Origin: Actinoplanes liguriensis
GTDB lineage: Bacteria; Actinomycetota; Actinomycetes; Mycobacteriales; Micromonosporaceae
Reading direction: 5' to 3'
DNA length: 9,738 nt
Assembly (NCBI GenBank): GCA_000715855.1
Contig: KL571261.1
Location: 2,642-12,379 of the forward strand
Below the pieces are notes generated by a model. The model did no database searches, was not told where the DNA came from, and saw nothing but the letters and a program-made list of their open reading frames with translations. This document shows, piece after piece, positions 1-7,263 of the stretch (the first letter of the stretch is position 1; each line of letters begins with the position of its first letter). Both the position numbers and the translations under genes were made by a program.

Positions 1-161
1 CCGTTGCGCAGCGCCTCCGGGTCGGTGCCGGCGTCGACCGTGCTGGAGAGCCCGGGATCCTGGTCGGCGCCCTTCTCCGGTCGGTAGGAGTTCGGTTCGC
101 GCAGGGCCTCGGGCGCGTAGTCGGCGCCGGCGATCTCGGCCTCGACGGGTGTTTCACTCAT
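1..161 (-). CDS. Acidic hypothetical protein, 5' part only
   Basis: An ATG at 161-159 on the minus strand is preceded at good distance by GGAGGTGG (172-165). The frame stays open for 53 codons to the window edge, so the 3' end is missing. The visible product begins MSETPVEAEIAGADYAPEAL. It is rich in Asp, Glu, Ala and Pro (about 12 acidic against 4 basic residues) and shows no hydrophobic segment or signal peptide, so this part is probably disordered. I do not recognise the family and assign no function. It is transcribed divergently from the chemotaxis operon and shares the 255-bp spacer with it. The strong ribosome binding site and clean open frame are the reasons to call it. Confidence 0.65.
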   Translation of the reverse strand, partial: MSETPVEAEIAGADYAPEALREPNSYRPEKGADQDPGLSSTVDAGTDPEALRN

Positions 162-416
162 CTTCCACCTCCGGTGTGTGCGGTCGTCCCGGAGTGCCCG
201 GCGCCCGACCGGGCAAACCCCCCGGCGCGGAAACTGAAGTAGGTCAATAGGTCATCGCCGGTGCTCGACAAGATGCCAGGATTTGCCTGGTCGGAGGCGG
301 CGTCGACCAATCACGACGGCATCGGCCGCACGGCGCGCCGGGATCACGGCGGACTCGGACCTGGGACCCACGCACAGCGTGTGCTGGACGACCGATCGAG
401 ACGGGAGAACCACCCT
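162..416. other. Divergent intergenic region
   Basis: This 255-bp spacer lies between the minus-strand gene and the chemoreceptor start, so promoters in both directions are expected here. Visible features are the minus-strand Shine-Dalgarno at 165-172, the tandem TAGGTCA repeat at 240-255, and a GGGAGA ribosome binding site at 403-408 before the ATG at 417. The receptor frame stays open upstream to a GTG at 261. That extension has no good ribosome binding site and codes for a nondescript peptide, so I treat it as noncoding leader. I could not find a convincing sigma-28-type or sigma-70-type promoter by eye. Confidence 0.55.
240..255. promoter_or_regulatory. Tandem direct repeat TAGGTCA[A/T], possible operator
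   Basis: TAGGTCAA (240-247) is followed immediately by TAGGTCAT (248-255). This 7-of-8 direct repeat sits in a locally AT-richer patch of a very GC-rich region, between two divergent genes. Direct repeats with an 8-bp period are a plausible site for a regulator, but no protein is known to bind here and the placement relative to a promoter is unknown. It could be chance. Confidence 0.3.
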
Positions 417-2336
417 ATGCCCCTCACCAGTACCACCACCGGGCGCGGCACCGATCAGAGCAGGCCGGCCCGCGCGTCCGCCCCGGCGGCCCCGGCCCGG
501 TCGGCCCCCCGTAAGCAGGCCCGATCGGTGGCCAAACAGCAGCAGGCCGCCGAGCGGATCGCCGCGGCCACCGCGGAGATCTCCGCCCAGAACGCCGAGG
601 CCGCGGAGGCCTCCCGCCAGCTGACCGATTCGATGCAGCAAATCGCGGCCGGCTCGGAGGAAGCATCCGGCGCGACCCAGCAGAGCCTTGCCGCAATGAA
701 TCAGATCGGTGAGCGGGTCGGTCAGCAAGAGCAGACCACCCGGCAGGTCGCGGAGCTGAGCCAGGCGCTGCAGACGCTGCTGAACGAGACCCGTAACGGG
801 ATCAACAACCTGCTCGCGAACGTCGACAGCGCCTCCACCCGGCAGACCGCCTCGGTCATCACGATCACCGAGCTGGAGAAGCAGGCTGACGAGATCGGCG
901 AGATCGTCAAGACCGTCGCGCACATCGCCGACCAGACGAATCTGCTCGCCCTGAACGCGGCGATCGAGGCGGCCCGGGCCCGGCAGCACGGCAAGGGCTT
1001 CGCCGTGGTGGCCGACGAGGTCCGCACCCTCGCCGAGACGAGCGAGCGCAGTGCCCGGCAGATCCGCGACCTGATCGACGAGGTGCGCAACAGCGTCACC
1101 GAGATCGCCGGGGCGGTGCAGACCTCCGCCGAGACGGCGCGTGGCGAGGTCGAGAAGGGCAAGACGATCACGTCGCAGCTCGAGACCATCCGGGCCGACA
1201 TGGGCACCATCATGGCCGGCGCGACAGAGATGGCCACTGCCGCGCAGGCCGCGCAGCGTGCCGCAGATTCGGCCAAGCAGCGGTCCGAGGAGATCGCCGC
1301 AGCGGCCGAGCAACAGTCCGCCGCGTGTGAGGAGTCGCTGCAGACCGTCGGCCAGCAGACCCAGGCGCTGCGGCAGAGCGAGCAGGCGGCCGAGATGCTC
1401 GCCGAGGTCGCCGACACGCTGCGCAGCAGCACCGACATCTCCAAGAGCGCCGAGGAGGTCGCGTCGGCGGCCGAAGAACTCTCCGCCGCGGTGGAGGAGA
1501 TCAACCGGGCGGCGACCCAGATCAACGTGGCGATCAACGAGATCAACACCGGTGCCCGGACCGCAGCCGAGAAGGGGCAGCAGACGGCCGAGGCGGTGAA
1601 CCAGATCGAGCAGGGCGCCCAGCTTTCGCAGGAACGCGGCGGCGCGGCGGTGGAGCGGTCCGATGGCATCCTCGAACTGCTCGGCTCGAACAAGCTGGCC
1701 GTCGACTCGATGATCAGCGCGATCGGGACCGCGGCCCAGAGCGGTATCGAGAACGTTCGCAAGGTCACCGAGCTGGAGCAGATCTCCCGGCGGATCGACA
1801 AGATCGTCGACGCCATCGCGAACGTCTCGATCCAGACCAACATGCTGGCCGTCAACGGCTCGGTGGAATCGGCCCGCGCCGGTGAGTTCGGCAAGGGCTT
1901 CGCCGTCGTCTCGACGGACATCCGCAACCTGGCCCGCGACTCGGCCGACAACGCCGACCGAATCAAAGACCTGGTCAAATCGGTTCAGGACCGGATCGTC
2001 GAGGTCCGCGGTGACCTGGAGGCGACCAGCCGGATGTCGCTCGCCGAGGTGGAGTCGGCCAAGGCCATCACCGCCCGGCTGGAGGAGATCGAGCGCGACA
2101 TGCAGCAGGTCCGCAGCGGCAACGCGGAGGTGCGTGAGTCGGCACAGCAGATCGTGGGCGTGCTCGGTGAGGTCAAGACCGGCCTGGAGCAGATCTCCTC
2201 ATCGGCCAACCAGGCCGAGCAACTGGCCGCGCAGTGCTCCACCGCCGCCCGTGAGCAGGCGCAGGGTGCCGAGGAACTGGCCGCCGCGGTCGAGGAGATC
2301 GCCGCGCTCGCCGACGAACTGCAGAACGCGGGCTGA
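417..2336 (+). CDS. Soluble tandem-hairpin methyl-accepting chemotaxis protein
   Basis: This 639-residue receptor has no transmembrane segment, signal peptide, HAMP or recognisable sensor domain. After a Pro/Ala/Arg-rich 40-residue N-terminus it is almost entirely coiled coil. It carries two complete signalling hairpins. Tip 1 (about 168-206) has [15 protein letters not shown] followed by [16 protein letters not shown], close to the universal receptor tip. Tip 2 (about 467-506) has [20 protein letters not shown] and [15 protein letters not shown], a divergent version. Residues about 40-339 and 340-639 align without gaps, so the gene is an internal duplication. No CheR-tethering pentapeptide is visible at the C-terminus. 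It should act in the cytoplasm, with its tips contacting CheA and the neighbouring CheW protein. I chose ATG 417 because GGGAGA lies 8 nt upstream and the in-frame extension to GTG 261 looks noncoding. What it senses, or through which partner, cannot be read from the sequence. Confidence 0.93.
   Translation: MPLTSTTTGRGTDQSRPARASAPAAPARSAPRKQARSVAKQQQAAERIAAATAEISAQNAEAAEASRQLTDSMQQIAAGSEEASGATQQSLAAMNQIGERVGQQEQTTRQVAELSQALQTLLNETRNGINNLLANVDSASTRQTASVITITELEKQADEIGEIVKTVAHIADQTNLLALNAAIEAARARQHGKGFAVVADEVRTLAETSERSARQIRDLIDEVRNSVTEIAGAVQTSAETARGEVEKGKTITSQLETIRADMGTIMAGATEMATAAQAAQRAADSAKQRSEEIAAAAEQQSAACEESLQTVGQQTQALRQSEQAAEMLAEVADTLRSSTDISKSAEEVASAAEELSAAVEEINRAATQINVAINEINTGARTAAEKGQQTAEAVNQIEQGAQLSQERGGAAVERSDGILELLGSNKLAVDSMISAIGTAAQSGIENVRKVTELEQISRRIDKIVDAIANVSIQTNMLAVNGSVESARAGEFGKGFAVVSTDIRNLARDSADNADRIKDLVKSVQDRIVEVRGDLEATSRMSLAEVESAKAITARLEEIERDMQQVRSGNAEVRESAQQIVGVLGEVKTGLEQISSSANQAEQLAAQCSTAAREQAQGAEELAAAVEEIAALADELQNAG
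534..1433 (+). repeat. Receptor hairpin, copy 1 of a 900-bp protein-level tandem repeat
   Basis: This segment encodes residues 40-339. Landmarks here recur exactly 300 residues later: I76-A-A-G79 with I376-N-T-G379, N95-Q-I97 with N395-Q-I397, T151-E-L-E154 with T451-E-L-E454, Q173-T-N with Q473-T-N, and V245-E-x-x-K-x-I-T with V545-E-x-x-K-x-I-T. The match is at protein level; the DNA has diverged. This copy keeps the more canonical tip, although the usual Gly-Glu after AARA is replaced by Arg-Gln. Confidence 0.8.
1434..2333 (+). repeat. Receptor hairpin, copy 2 of a 900-bp protein-level tandem repeat
   Basis: This segment encodes residues 340-639 and aligns to the preceding 300 residues with no net insertion or deletion. 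Its tip differs at several normally invariant positions. N-G-S-V-E-S replaces N-A-A-I-E-A, and S-T-D-I-R replaces A-D-E-V-R. This suggests the two tips have specialised, perhaps for different CheW domains or array positions. Confidence 0.8.
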
Positions 2337-2358
2337 CCCGCGCGGGGGAGGAGCACCA

Positions 2359-3942
2359 ATGAGCACCGCAACGGTGACCCGTACGCCCATTCCGGATGAC
2401 GACCTGGCGGCGGAGGCCGACGAGGACAACACCGACTACGTCACGTTCGACATGGCCGACGAACGGTACGCCTTCCCGATGCGCCGGGTGCAGGAGATCA
2501 TCCGCATGCCGGCCGTGGTCAAGGTGCCGCTCGGCCCACCCTCGCTGGAGGGCCTGGCGAATCTGCGCGGCCGGGTGCTGCCGGTGGTCAGCCTGCGCCG
2601 ATGCTGCGACATGAACCAGACCGGGCACGACGAGACAACCAGGGTGATCGTGGTGGACGGCGGCGTGCCGCTGGGCTTCGTGGTGGACCGGGTCGCCAGC
2701 GTCATCAGCATCGACCCGGCGGCTCTGGAGGCGGCCGACGCGGTGCAGTCGACTGTTCAGTCCGACGTCCTGGTCGGCGTGATCAAGGCGGACGACGGTG
2801 ACATGACCACGGTCCTGGACGTGGACCGGCTGATCGGCGCCCAGTTCGCCCGGCTCGCCGAACGCGGCGTCCGGGAGAGCAGCGCCACCAGCCGGATCCC
2901 GGCCGAGCCGGACGCCGACGCCGACTCGGACGACACCTTGGAGCTGGTCAGCTTCGCGGTCGAGGGGCAGGAGTACGCGCTCCCCCTCGACCAGGTGCAG
3001 GAGATCGTGCAGGCGCCGGAGTCGGTCAGCCATGTCCCGAACGCGGGCAGCCGGGTGCTGGGCGTGATCGACCTGCGCGGCCGGCTTCTCCCGGTGGTGA
3101 GCATGCGGCGGGTCTTCGGGTTGCCGGTGACGCCGCTGGAGCCGAAGAACCGCATCGTCGTGGTCTCGCTGGAGGGCGGCGTGGTGGGGGTGGTGATGGA
3201 CACCGTTCGGGAGGTCCTCCGGGTGCCGCACCAACTGGTCGCGCCACTGCCCTCGGTGGTGGCCGGCGACGGGCGCAAGACCGAGGTGGAGTCGGTGTGC
3301 CGGCTCGAGGACGGCAAGCGGCTGGTGTCGGTGCTCAGTGTGAACCGGATGTTCGACTCACCCGAGGTACGCAATGAGATCGCCGATTATCAGGGGGACG
3401 ACGAGATGATGCCGCAGCAGCAGAGCGCGACCGCCGGTGACGACGGCCGGGGCGACGAGGAGCTGTTCGTCGTGTTCCGGCTGGACGACGAGGAGTACGC
3501 GGTCGACGTCGACACCGTGCAGGAGATCATCCGGGTGCCCGAAGCCTTGATCCGGGTGCCCAAGTCCTTCAGCTTCGTGGAAGGCCTGGTCAACCTGCGC
3601 GGCACCGTGCTGCCGGTGGTCGACCTGCGGACCCGGCTCGGCCTGGAGCGCGCCGAACGTGACGAGCGGCAGCGGATCGTCGTGCTGATCATCGGCGGGG
3701 TGCGTACCGGATTCATCGTCGACTCGGTGGCCGAGGTGGCCCGGGTCGGGCGCAACGTGCTCGAACCCGCCCCGGAGCTCTCCGCCGAGCAGGCGCGGCT
3801 GGTCTCCCGGGTGGCCAATCTGCCCGATCAGCAACGGATGCTGCTGCTCGTACAGGTGGATCAGTTGCTGGCTGCCGAGCAGGCCGCGGAGGCGGCCGAG
3901 CTCTGCGAGGCCGTCTGCGACGAGGCCCTCGCCGGAGTCTGA
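2359..3942 (+). CDS. Coupling protein with three CheW domains
   Basis: This 527-residue protein has three CheW-like domains: about residues 26-170, 194-335 and 367-510. Each has the family pattern of an opening strand ending near a VQEI motif, then an L(R)GR/LRGTVLPVV core, then a G(F/V)VVD/VMD strand. CheW proteins bridge receptor tips and the CheA regulatory domain. Normal CheW has a single domain of about 150-170 residues, so this looks like a multivalent scaffold. The linkers are acidic and probably flexible. Domain 3 is followed by an Ala/Glu-rich tail. The start at ATG 2359 is set by GGGGGAGGAG (2344-2353). The gene begins 22 nt after the receptor stop and ends 14 nt before cheB. The frame is open further upstream to 1882, but that part lies inside the receptor gene in another frame and is a composition shadow. 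Family assignment is secure; the scaffold role is inferred. Confidence 0.93.
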   Translation: MSTATVTRTPIPDDDLAAEADEDNTDYVTFDMADERYAFPMRRVQEIIRMPAVVKVPLGPPSLEGLANLRGRVLPVVSLRRCCDMNQTGHDETTRVIVVDGGVPLGFVVDRVASVISIDPAALEAADAVQSTVQSDVLVGVIKADDGDMTTVLDVDRLIGAQFARLAERGVRESSATSRIPAEPDADADSDDTLELVSFAVEGQEYALPLDQVQEIVQAPESVSHVPNAGSRVLGVIDLRGRLLPVVSMRRVFGLPVTPLEPKNRIVVVSLEGGVVGVVMDTVREVLRVPHQLVAPLPSVVAGDGRKTEVESVCRLEDGKRLVSVLSVNRMFDSPEVRNEIADYQGDDEMMPQQQSATAGDDGRGDEELFVVFRLDDEEYAVDVDTVQEIIRVPEALIRVPKSFSFVEGLVNLRGTVLPVVDLRTRLGLERAERDERQRIVVLIIGGVRTGFIVDSVAEVARVGRNVLEPAPELSAEQARLVSRVANLPDQQRMLLLVQVDQLLAAEQAAEAAELCEAVCDEALAGV

Positions 3943-3956
3943 CGGAGAGTTCAGGC

Positions 3957-5003
3957 ATGCCTACCTCGGTTCTGGTGGTCGACGACTCGGCGCTGATGCG
4001 CCGGGCGCTGAAGGGCATGCTCGCCGATGCCGGCGACTTCGAGGTGCACACCGCCCGCAACGGGGTGGATGCGCTGGAGCAGTTGGACCGGGTCCATCCC
4101 GACGTGGTGACCTTGGACGTGAACATGCCGGAGATGGACGGGCTCACCTGCCTGGCGAAGATCATGGAGAAGCAGCCCACGCCGGTGGTCATGGTCTCCT
4201 CGCTGACCGAGCACAACGCGCTGGTGACGCTGGAGGCGCTCCAACTGGGCGCCGTGGACTACGTGGCCAAGCCGGGCGGCACCGTCTCGCTCAACATCGA
4301 CGACGTCGCCCGGGAACTGGTCGGCAAGGTCCGGGATGCCGCCCGGGCGAAGCTGAAGCGGGCCGGAGGGCTGACCGCCCGGATCCGGGCGACCCCGCCG
4401 CCGCCCCCGGAGCGCAAGAGCGCGATCGGCACGGTCGACCTGGTGCTGATCGGATCGTCCACCGGTGGCCCGGCGCTGCTCTCCGACCTGCTTCCGGAGC
4501 TGCCCGCCACGCTCGGCGCGCCGGTCGTCTTGGCCCAGCACATCCCGGCCTCCTTCACCGCGGCGCTGGCCCGCCGTCTCGACGAGGCGTGTGCCCTGCA
4601 GGTGGTCGAGGTGGACAGGATCATGACGCTGCAGCGGGGCCGTATCTACATCGGCCGGGGCAACGCCGATGTGGTGGTGGCCCGGCGCAGCGACGGACTG
4701 ATCGTGAAGTCCGTGCCGGCCGCCGCCGAGTACCGCTGGCATCCGAGCGTGGACCGGCTGGTCGGCTCGGCCCGGCGGTACCTCGATCCGCAGCGGCTCG
4801 TCTGCGTGTTGCTGACCGGGATGGGTGACGACGGCGCGACCGAGATGGCCGCGGTCAAGGAGGGCGGTGGCCGCACTATCGCCGAGTCCGAGGAGACGGC
4901 GGTGGTCTGGGGCATGCCGGGCGAACTGGCTCGCCGAGGCGGGGCGACCGAAGTGCTGCCCGCGCACGAGATCGCCGGCCGACTGGCTGACTGGGTGCGC
5001 TGA
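3957..5003 (+). CDS. cheB: CheB receptor methylesterase/glutamine deamidase
   Basis: This 348-residue, full-length CheB has an N-terminal receiver domain (about 1-125), a Pro-rich linker (146-152) and a C-terminal methylesterase domain (about 157-348). Receiver residues are D9/D10, phosphoacceptor D54 in LDVNMPEMDG, S81 and K105. The esterase triad is visible as S168 in GSSTGG, H195 in AQHIP and D292 in TGMGDDGA. The enzyme hydrolyses receptor glutamyl methyl esters and is normally activated when CheA phosphorylates the receiver. Its likely substrate is the soluble tandem receptor upstream. GGAGAG at 3944-3949 supports ATG 3957. All key residues are present, so it should be active. Confidence 0.96.
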   Translation: MPTSVLVVDDSALMRRALKGMLADAGDFEVHTARNGVDALEQLDRVHPDVVTLDVNMPEMDGLTCLAKIMEKQPTPVVMVSSLTEHNALVTLEALQLGAVDYVAKPGGTVSLNIDDVARELVGKVRDAARAKLKRAGGLTARIRATPPPPPERKSAIGTVDLVLIGSSTGGPALLSDLLPELPATLGAPVVLAQHIPASFTAALARRLDEACALQVVEVDRIMTLQRGRIYIGRGNADVVVARRSDGLIVKSVPAAAEYRWHPSVDRLVGSARRYLDPQRLVCVLLTGMGDDGATEMAAVKEGGGRTIAESEETAVVWGMPGELARRGGATEVLPAHEIAGRLADWVR

Positions 5004-5025
5004 GCGCGCAGGAAGGTGGATCACC

Positions 5026-5649
5026 ATGGGACTCGTCCGCAAAACAGCCTCGACGGAACCGGAGGAGGTCGTCCCGCCGGAGCCTTCGGTGGAGACGCTG
5101 CTCCAGCAAGTGCAGGACACCGACCCGGAGCTGCGGCGGGAAGCCGCTCTGTCCCTGGTGGAAGTTGCCGAGGCGGTGCCGGTGCTGCTCGCCCGGGTGG
5201 GAGTGGAGACCGAGGCGCGGGTCCGGGACGCGGTGCTGACCACACTGGCCGCGCATGACACCGCCACGGTGGCGGCGGGTCTGGCCGTACACCTCGCCAG
5301 TGATGAGGCGGGCCTGCGTACGGCCGTGGCGGAGGCGCTGGCCACGATGCCGCGCTCGGCGCCGGACCTGATGCCCGACCTGCTCGCCGCGCCGGACCAC
5401 GACGTCCGGGTGATGACCGCGATGATCCTGGCCGACCTGCCACACCCGGACGCGAAGACCTGGCTGCTCCGGATGATCGCGGAGGATCCGCATCCGAACG
5501 TGGTCACCGGCGCCATCGACGCCCTGCTGCCGGCTGCCGATGCCGGTGACGTGCCGGTCCTGCAGGCCGCCGTGGCGCGTTTCCCGGATGACCCGTTCCT
5601 CCGCTTCACCGTGCAGGCGGCGCTGCCGCGGCTGACCGGGACGGCGTGA
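5026..5649 (+). CDS. HEAT-repeat protein in che operon
   Basis: This 207-residue protein has a short polar N-terminus and then about six helical units of roughly 30 residues: 31-59, 61-92, 93-123, 124-153, 154-186 and 188-203. Several units begin with the HEAT pattern of Asp/Pro followed by x-V-R or x-L-R and a hydrophobic helix, for example DPELRREAALSL, EARVRDAVLTTL and DHDVRVMTAMIL. HEAT repeats form a curved solenoid that binds proteins; no catalytic residues are seen. It lies between cheB and cheR and overlaps cheR by one base, so a role in the adaptation enzymes or array assembly is plausible but unproven. Start ATG 5026 follows GGAAGGTGG (5011-5019). The structural class is fairly sure, the function unknown. 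Confidence 0.85.
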   Translation: MGLVRKTASTEPEEVVPPEPSVETLLQQVQDTDPELRREAALSLVEVAEAVPVLLARVGVETEARVRDAVLTTLAAHDTATVAAGLAVHLASDEAGLRTAVAEALATMPRSAPDLMPDLLAAPDHDVRVMTAMILADLPHPDAKTWLLRMIAEDPHPNVVTGAIDALLPAADAGDVPVLQAAVARFPDDPFLRFTVQAALPRLTGTA

Positions 5650-6518
5650 TGACCAGCACGTCCACCGGTGGCGCGCTCTCGGACGCCGACTTCGAGCGGT
5701 TCACCGAGTACTTCTACAAACGGACCGGCATCCACTTCACCTCGGCCAAGCGGTACTTCGTCGACAAGCGCATCGACACCTGCATCCGCAACTCCCCCTA
5801 CGAGACGTTCCTGACCTGGTTCGCCGCGCTCCGCATGGCGGACCGCACGGACATGCTCCAGCAGGTGATCAACGAGCTCACGGTCAACGAGACGTACTTT
5901 CTGCGTGAGGACTATCAATTCGACGCGATGCTCAGCACGGTTCTGCCGGGCGTGCTGGCCGCCCGCGGCGGGGTGTCCCGGATGGTGGGGCCGCTGAAGA
6001 TCCTTTCGCTGCCCTGTTCGACCGGCGAGGAACCGTACTCGATCGCGCTGCGCCTCCTGGAGGAGTGGGACCAGATCGACCACGTCGACGTCGAGATCCA
6101 CGGGGCCGACATCGACAGCGAGGTGCTGGCCAAGGCGGCGCACGCCAGTTACGGCGAGCGTTCGCTGCAGCGGGTGCCCAAGGCCTGGGTGAACAAGTAC
6201 TTCACCTCGGTCGGCTCCGGCCGCTATCAGGTCGACGAGGGGATCCGGAGCGCCGTCACCCTGCACAAGATGAACATCTGCGACACCGCCGCGATGAAGG
6301 CCTTCCGCGACTTCGACGTGATCTTCTGCCGCAACGTGCTGATCTACTTCGACGAGCTGTCCAGCCGCCGGGCTGCCGAGAACCTCTACGGCGCGCTCCG
6401 CCCCGGCGGCTACCTCTTCCTCGGGCACTCCGAGTCGATGAGCCGGATCTCGCCGATCTTCACCCCGACCCGCCTGCCGGAGGGCATCGTCTACCAGCGA
6501 CCGACCGGAGCGACGTGA
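5649..6518 (+). CDS. cheR: CheR chemoreceptor methyltransferase
   Basis: This 289-residue CheR transfers methyl groups from S-adenosylmethionine to receptor glutamates. The N-terminal helical domain (about 11-75) has the usual F-x-x-(Y/F)-x-x-x-x-x-G-I pattern and a basic K34-R35 patch. Catalytic-domain motifs are NETYFLRE (80-87), SAM-binding CSTGEEPYSIAL (123-134), ADID (153-156), DVIFCRNVLIYFD (223-235) and GYLFLGHSESM (254-264). There is no C-terminal TPR extension, and the receptor has no visible pentapeptide tether, so methylation is probably untethered. The ATG at 5649 overlaps the HEAT-gene stop in TGATG. An in-frame GTG at 5646 is possible and would add one residue. No clear ribosome binding site is seen, consistent with translational coupling. 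Confidence 0.96.
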   Translation: MTSTSTGGALSDADFERFTEYFYKRTGIHFTSAKRYFVDKRIDTCIRNSPYETFLTWFAALRMADRTDMLQQVINELTVNETYFLREDYQFDAMLSTVLPGVLAARGGVSRMVGPLKILSLPCSTGEEPYSIALRLLEEWDQIDHVDVEIHGADIDSEVLAKAAHASYGERSLQRVPKAWVNKYFTSVGSGRYQVDEGIRSAVTLHKMNICDTAAMKAFRDFDVIFCRNVLIYFDELSSRRAAENLYGALRPGGYLFLGHSESMSRISPIFTPTRLPEGIVYQRPTGAT

Positions 6519-6898
6519 TGACCCGGGTTTTAGTAGTCGACGACGCCGCCACCGTGCGGCTCTATCACACCAGCCTGCTCCGCGAGGCCGGCTTCGACGT
6601 GGCCGAGGCGGCGAACGGACTGGAGGCCGTGGAGGCGGCGATGTCCACGCCCTACGACCTGTTCGTGGTGGACGTGAACATGCCGAAGATGAACGGCTAT
6701 GCCTGCGTGGAGACGCTGCGCTCGGAGACCGTCGGGACGGCCGCGCCGGTCCTGATGATCAGCACCGAGGACCGGCCCGGTGACGCGGACCGGGCGTACC
6801 AGGCCGGGGCCAACCTCTACATGGTCAAGCCGGTCGACGCCGAACGGCTGGTCCGGGTCGCCACCATGCTCACCGCGGGGAAGGGCCCGGCTGCATGA
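6518..6898 (+). CDS. cheY: Single-domain response regulator, CheY-like
   Basis: This 126-residue stand-alone receiver has the acidic pair D8/D9, phosphoacceptor D52 in VVDVNMPKMNG, S82 in MISTED, Y101 at the switch position and K104 in VKP. There is no output domain, so it would act by binding a target after phosphorylation by CheA. Its start overlaps the cheR stop (TGATG) and its stop overlaps the cheA start (ATGA). CheA is therefore its obvious kinase. Whether the target is a flagellar switch protein or something else cannot be told; it could also serve as a phosphate sink for the second CheY downstream. Confidence 0.95.
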   Translation: MTRVLVVDDAATVRLYHTSLLREAGFDVAEAANGLEAVEAAMSTPYDLFVVDVNMPKMNGYACVETLRSETVGTAAPVLMISTEDRPGDADRAYQAGANLYMVKPVDAERLVRVATMLTAGKGPAA

Positions 6899-7263
6899 AC
6901 CCGTTATTGGCCCAGTTCCTGGCCGAGGCGAACGACCTGCTGGCCTCGGTCGACGACGGCCTGCTGCAGCTCGAGCGCAACCCCGGCGACCCGGAGCTGG
7001 TCAACGAGGTGTTCCGGGCCGCGCACACGTTCAAGGGCTCGTCCGGCCTCTTCGACTTCCCGGAGCTGACCCGGCTCACCCACGCCGCCGAGGACCTGCT
7101 CGACGCGGTGCGCGGCGGCCGGCTGGCGCTGGACTCCGGGATGGCCGACGACCTGCTCGCCGCGTTCGACCTGATCCGCGGCTGGCTCGCGCACGTCACC
7201 GCGCGCACGTCACCGCGCACGAGCGCCTGCCCGCCACGGCCGGTCAGGACGCGGCCGGTCTGA
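6895..7263 (+). CDS. CheA fragment 1: Hpt (P1) domain
   Basis: Residues 1-103 are native. They form a helical Hpt domain with the phosphoacceptor H44 in FRAAHTFKGSSGLFDF, the standard CheA P1 motif, followed by the helix LTRLTHAAEDLLDAVRGG. From about residue 104 the frame is wrong because of the 14-bp duplication at 7191-7218. The Arg/Pro/Thr-rich tail to the TGA at 7261-7263 is an artefact of that shift. A stand-alone Hpt protein of 122 residues should not be inferred from this open frame. Confidence 0.6.
   Translation: MNPLLAQFLAEANDLLASVDDGLLQLERNPGDPELVNEVFRAAHTFKGSSGLFDFPELTRLTHAAEDLLDAVRGGRLALDSGMADDLLAAFDLIRGWLAHVTARTSPRTSACPPRPVRTRPV
7191..7218 (+). repeat. Perfect 14-bp tandem duplication causing a frameshift
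   Basis: GCACGTCACCGCGC occurs twice back to back (7191-7204 and 7205-7218) inside the cheA Hpt region. Fourteen is not a multiple of three, so the second copy shifts the reading frame and leads to a stop at 7261. Removing one copy joins the two frames with no other change. It may be an assembly error like the two adapter sites downstream, or a genuine slippage mutation. Confidence 0.9.

Noticed and set aside
307..330. Possible sigma-28-type promoter (CCAA, 14-nt spacer, GCCGCA)
   Set aside because: The -10 element matches only the GCCG core of the usual GCCGATAA and the spacer is short. In GC-rich DNA such partial matches are common.
261..416. GTG-started N-terminal extension of the receptor
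   Set aside because: There is no convincing ribosome binding site, the peptide is nondescript, and ATG 417 has a suitable GGGAGA upstream.
1882..2358. Upstream extension of the triple-CheW frame
   Set aside because: It overlaps the receptor's second hairpin in another frame, is Arg/Ser/Pro-rich as shadow frames are, and ATG 2359 has a strong ribosome binding site.
3951..6428. Very long open frame on the minus strand (over 800 codons), with similar long minus-strand frames elsewhere
   Set aside because: It lies opposite cheB, the HEAT gene and cheR, all of which have clear family motifs. Long antisense open frames are expected in DNA this GC-rich, and no family motif is visible in the translation.
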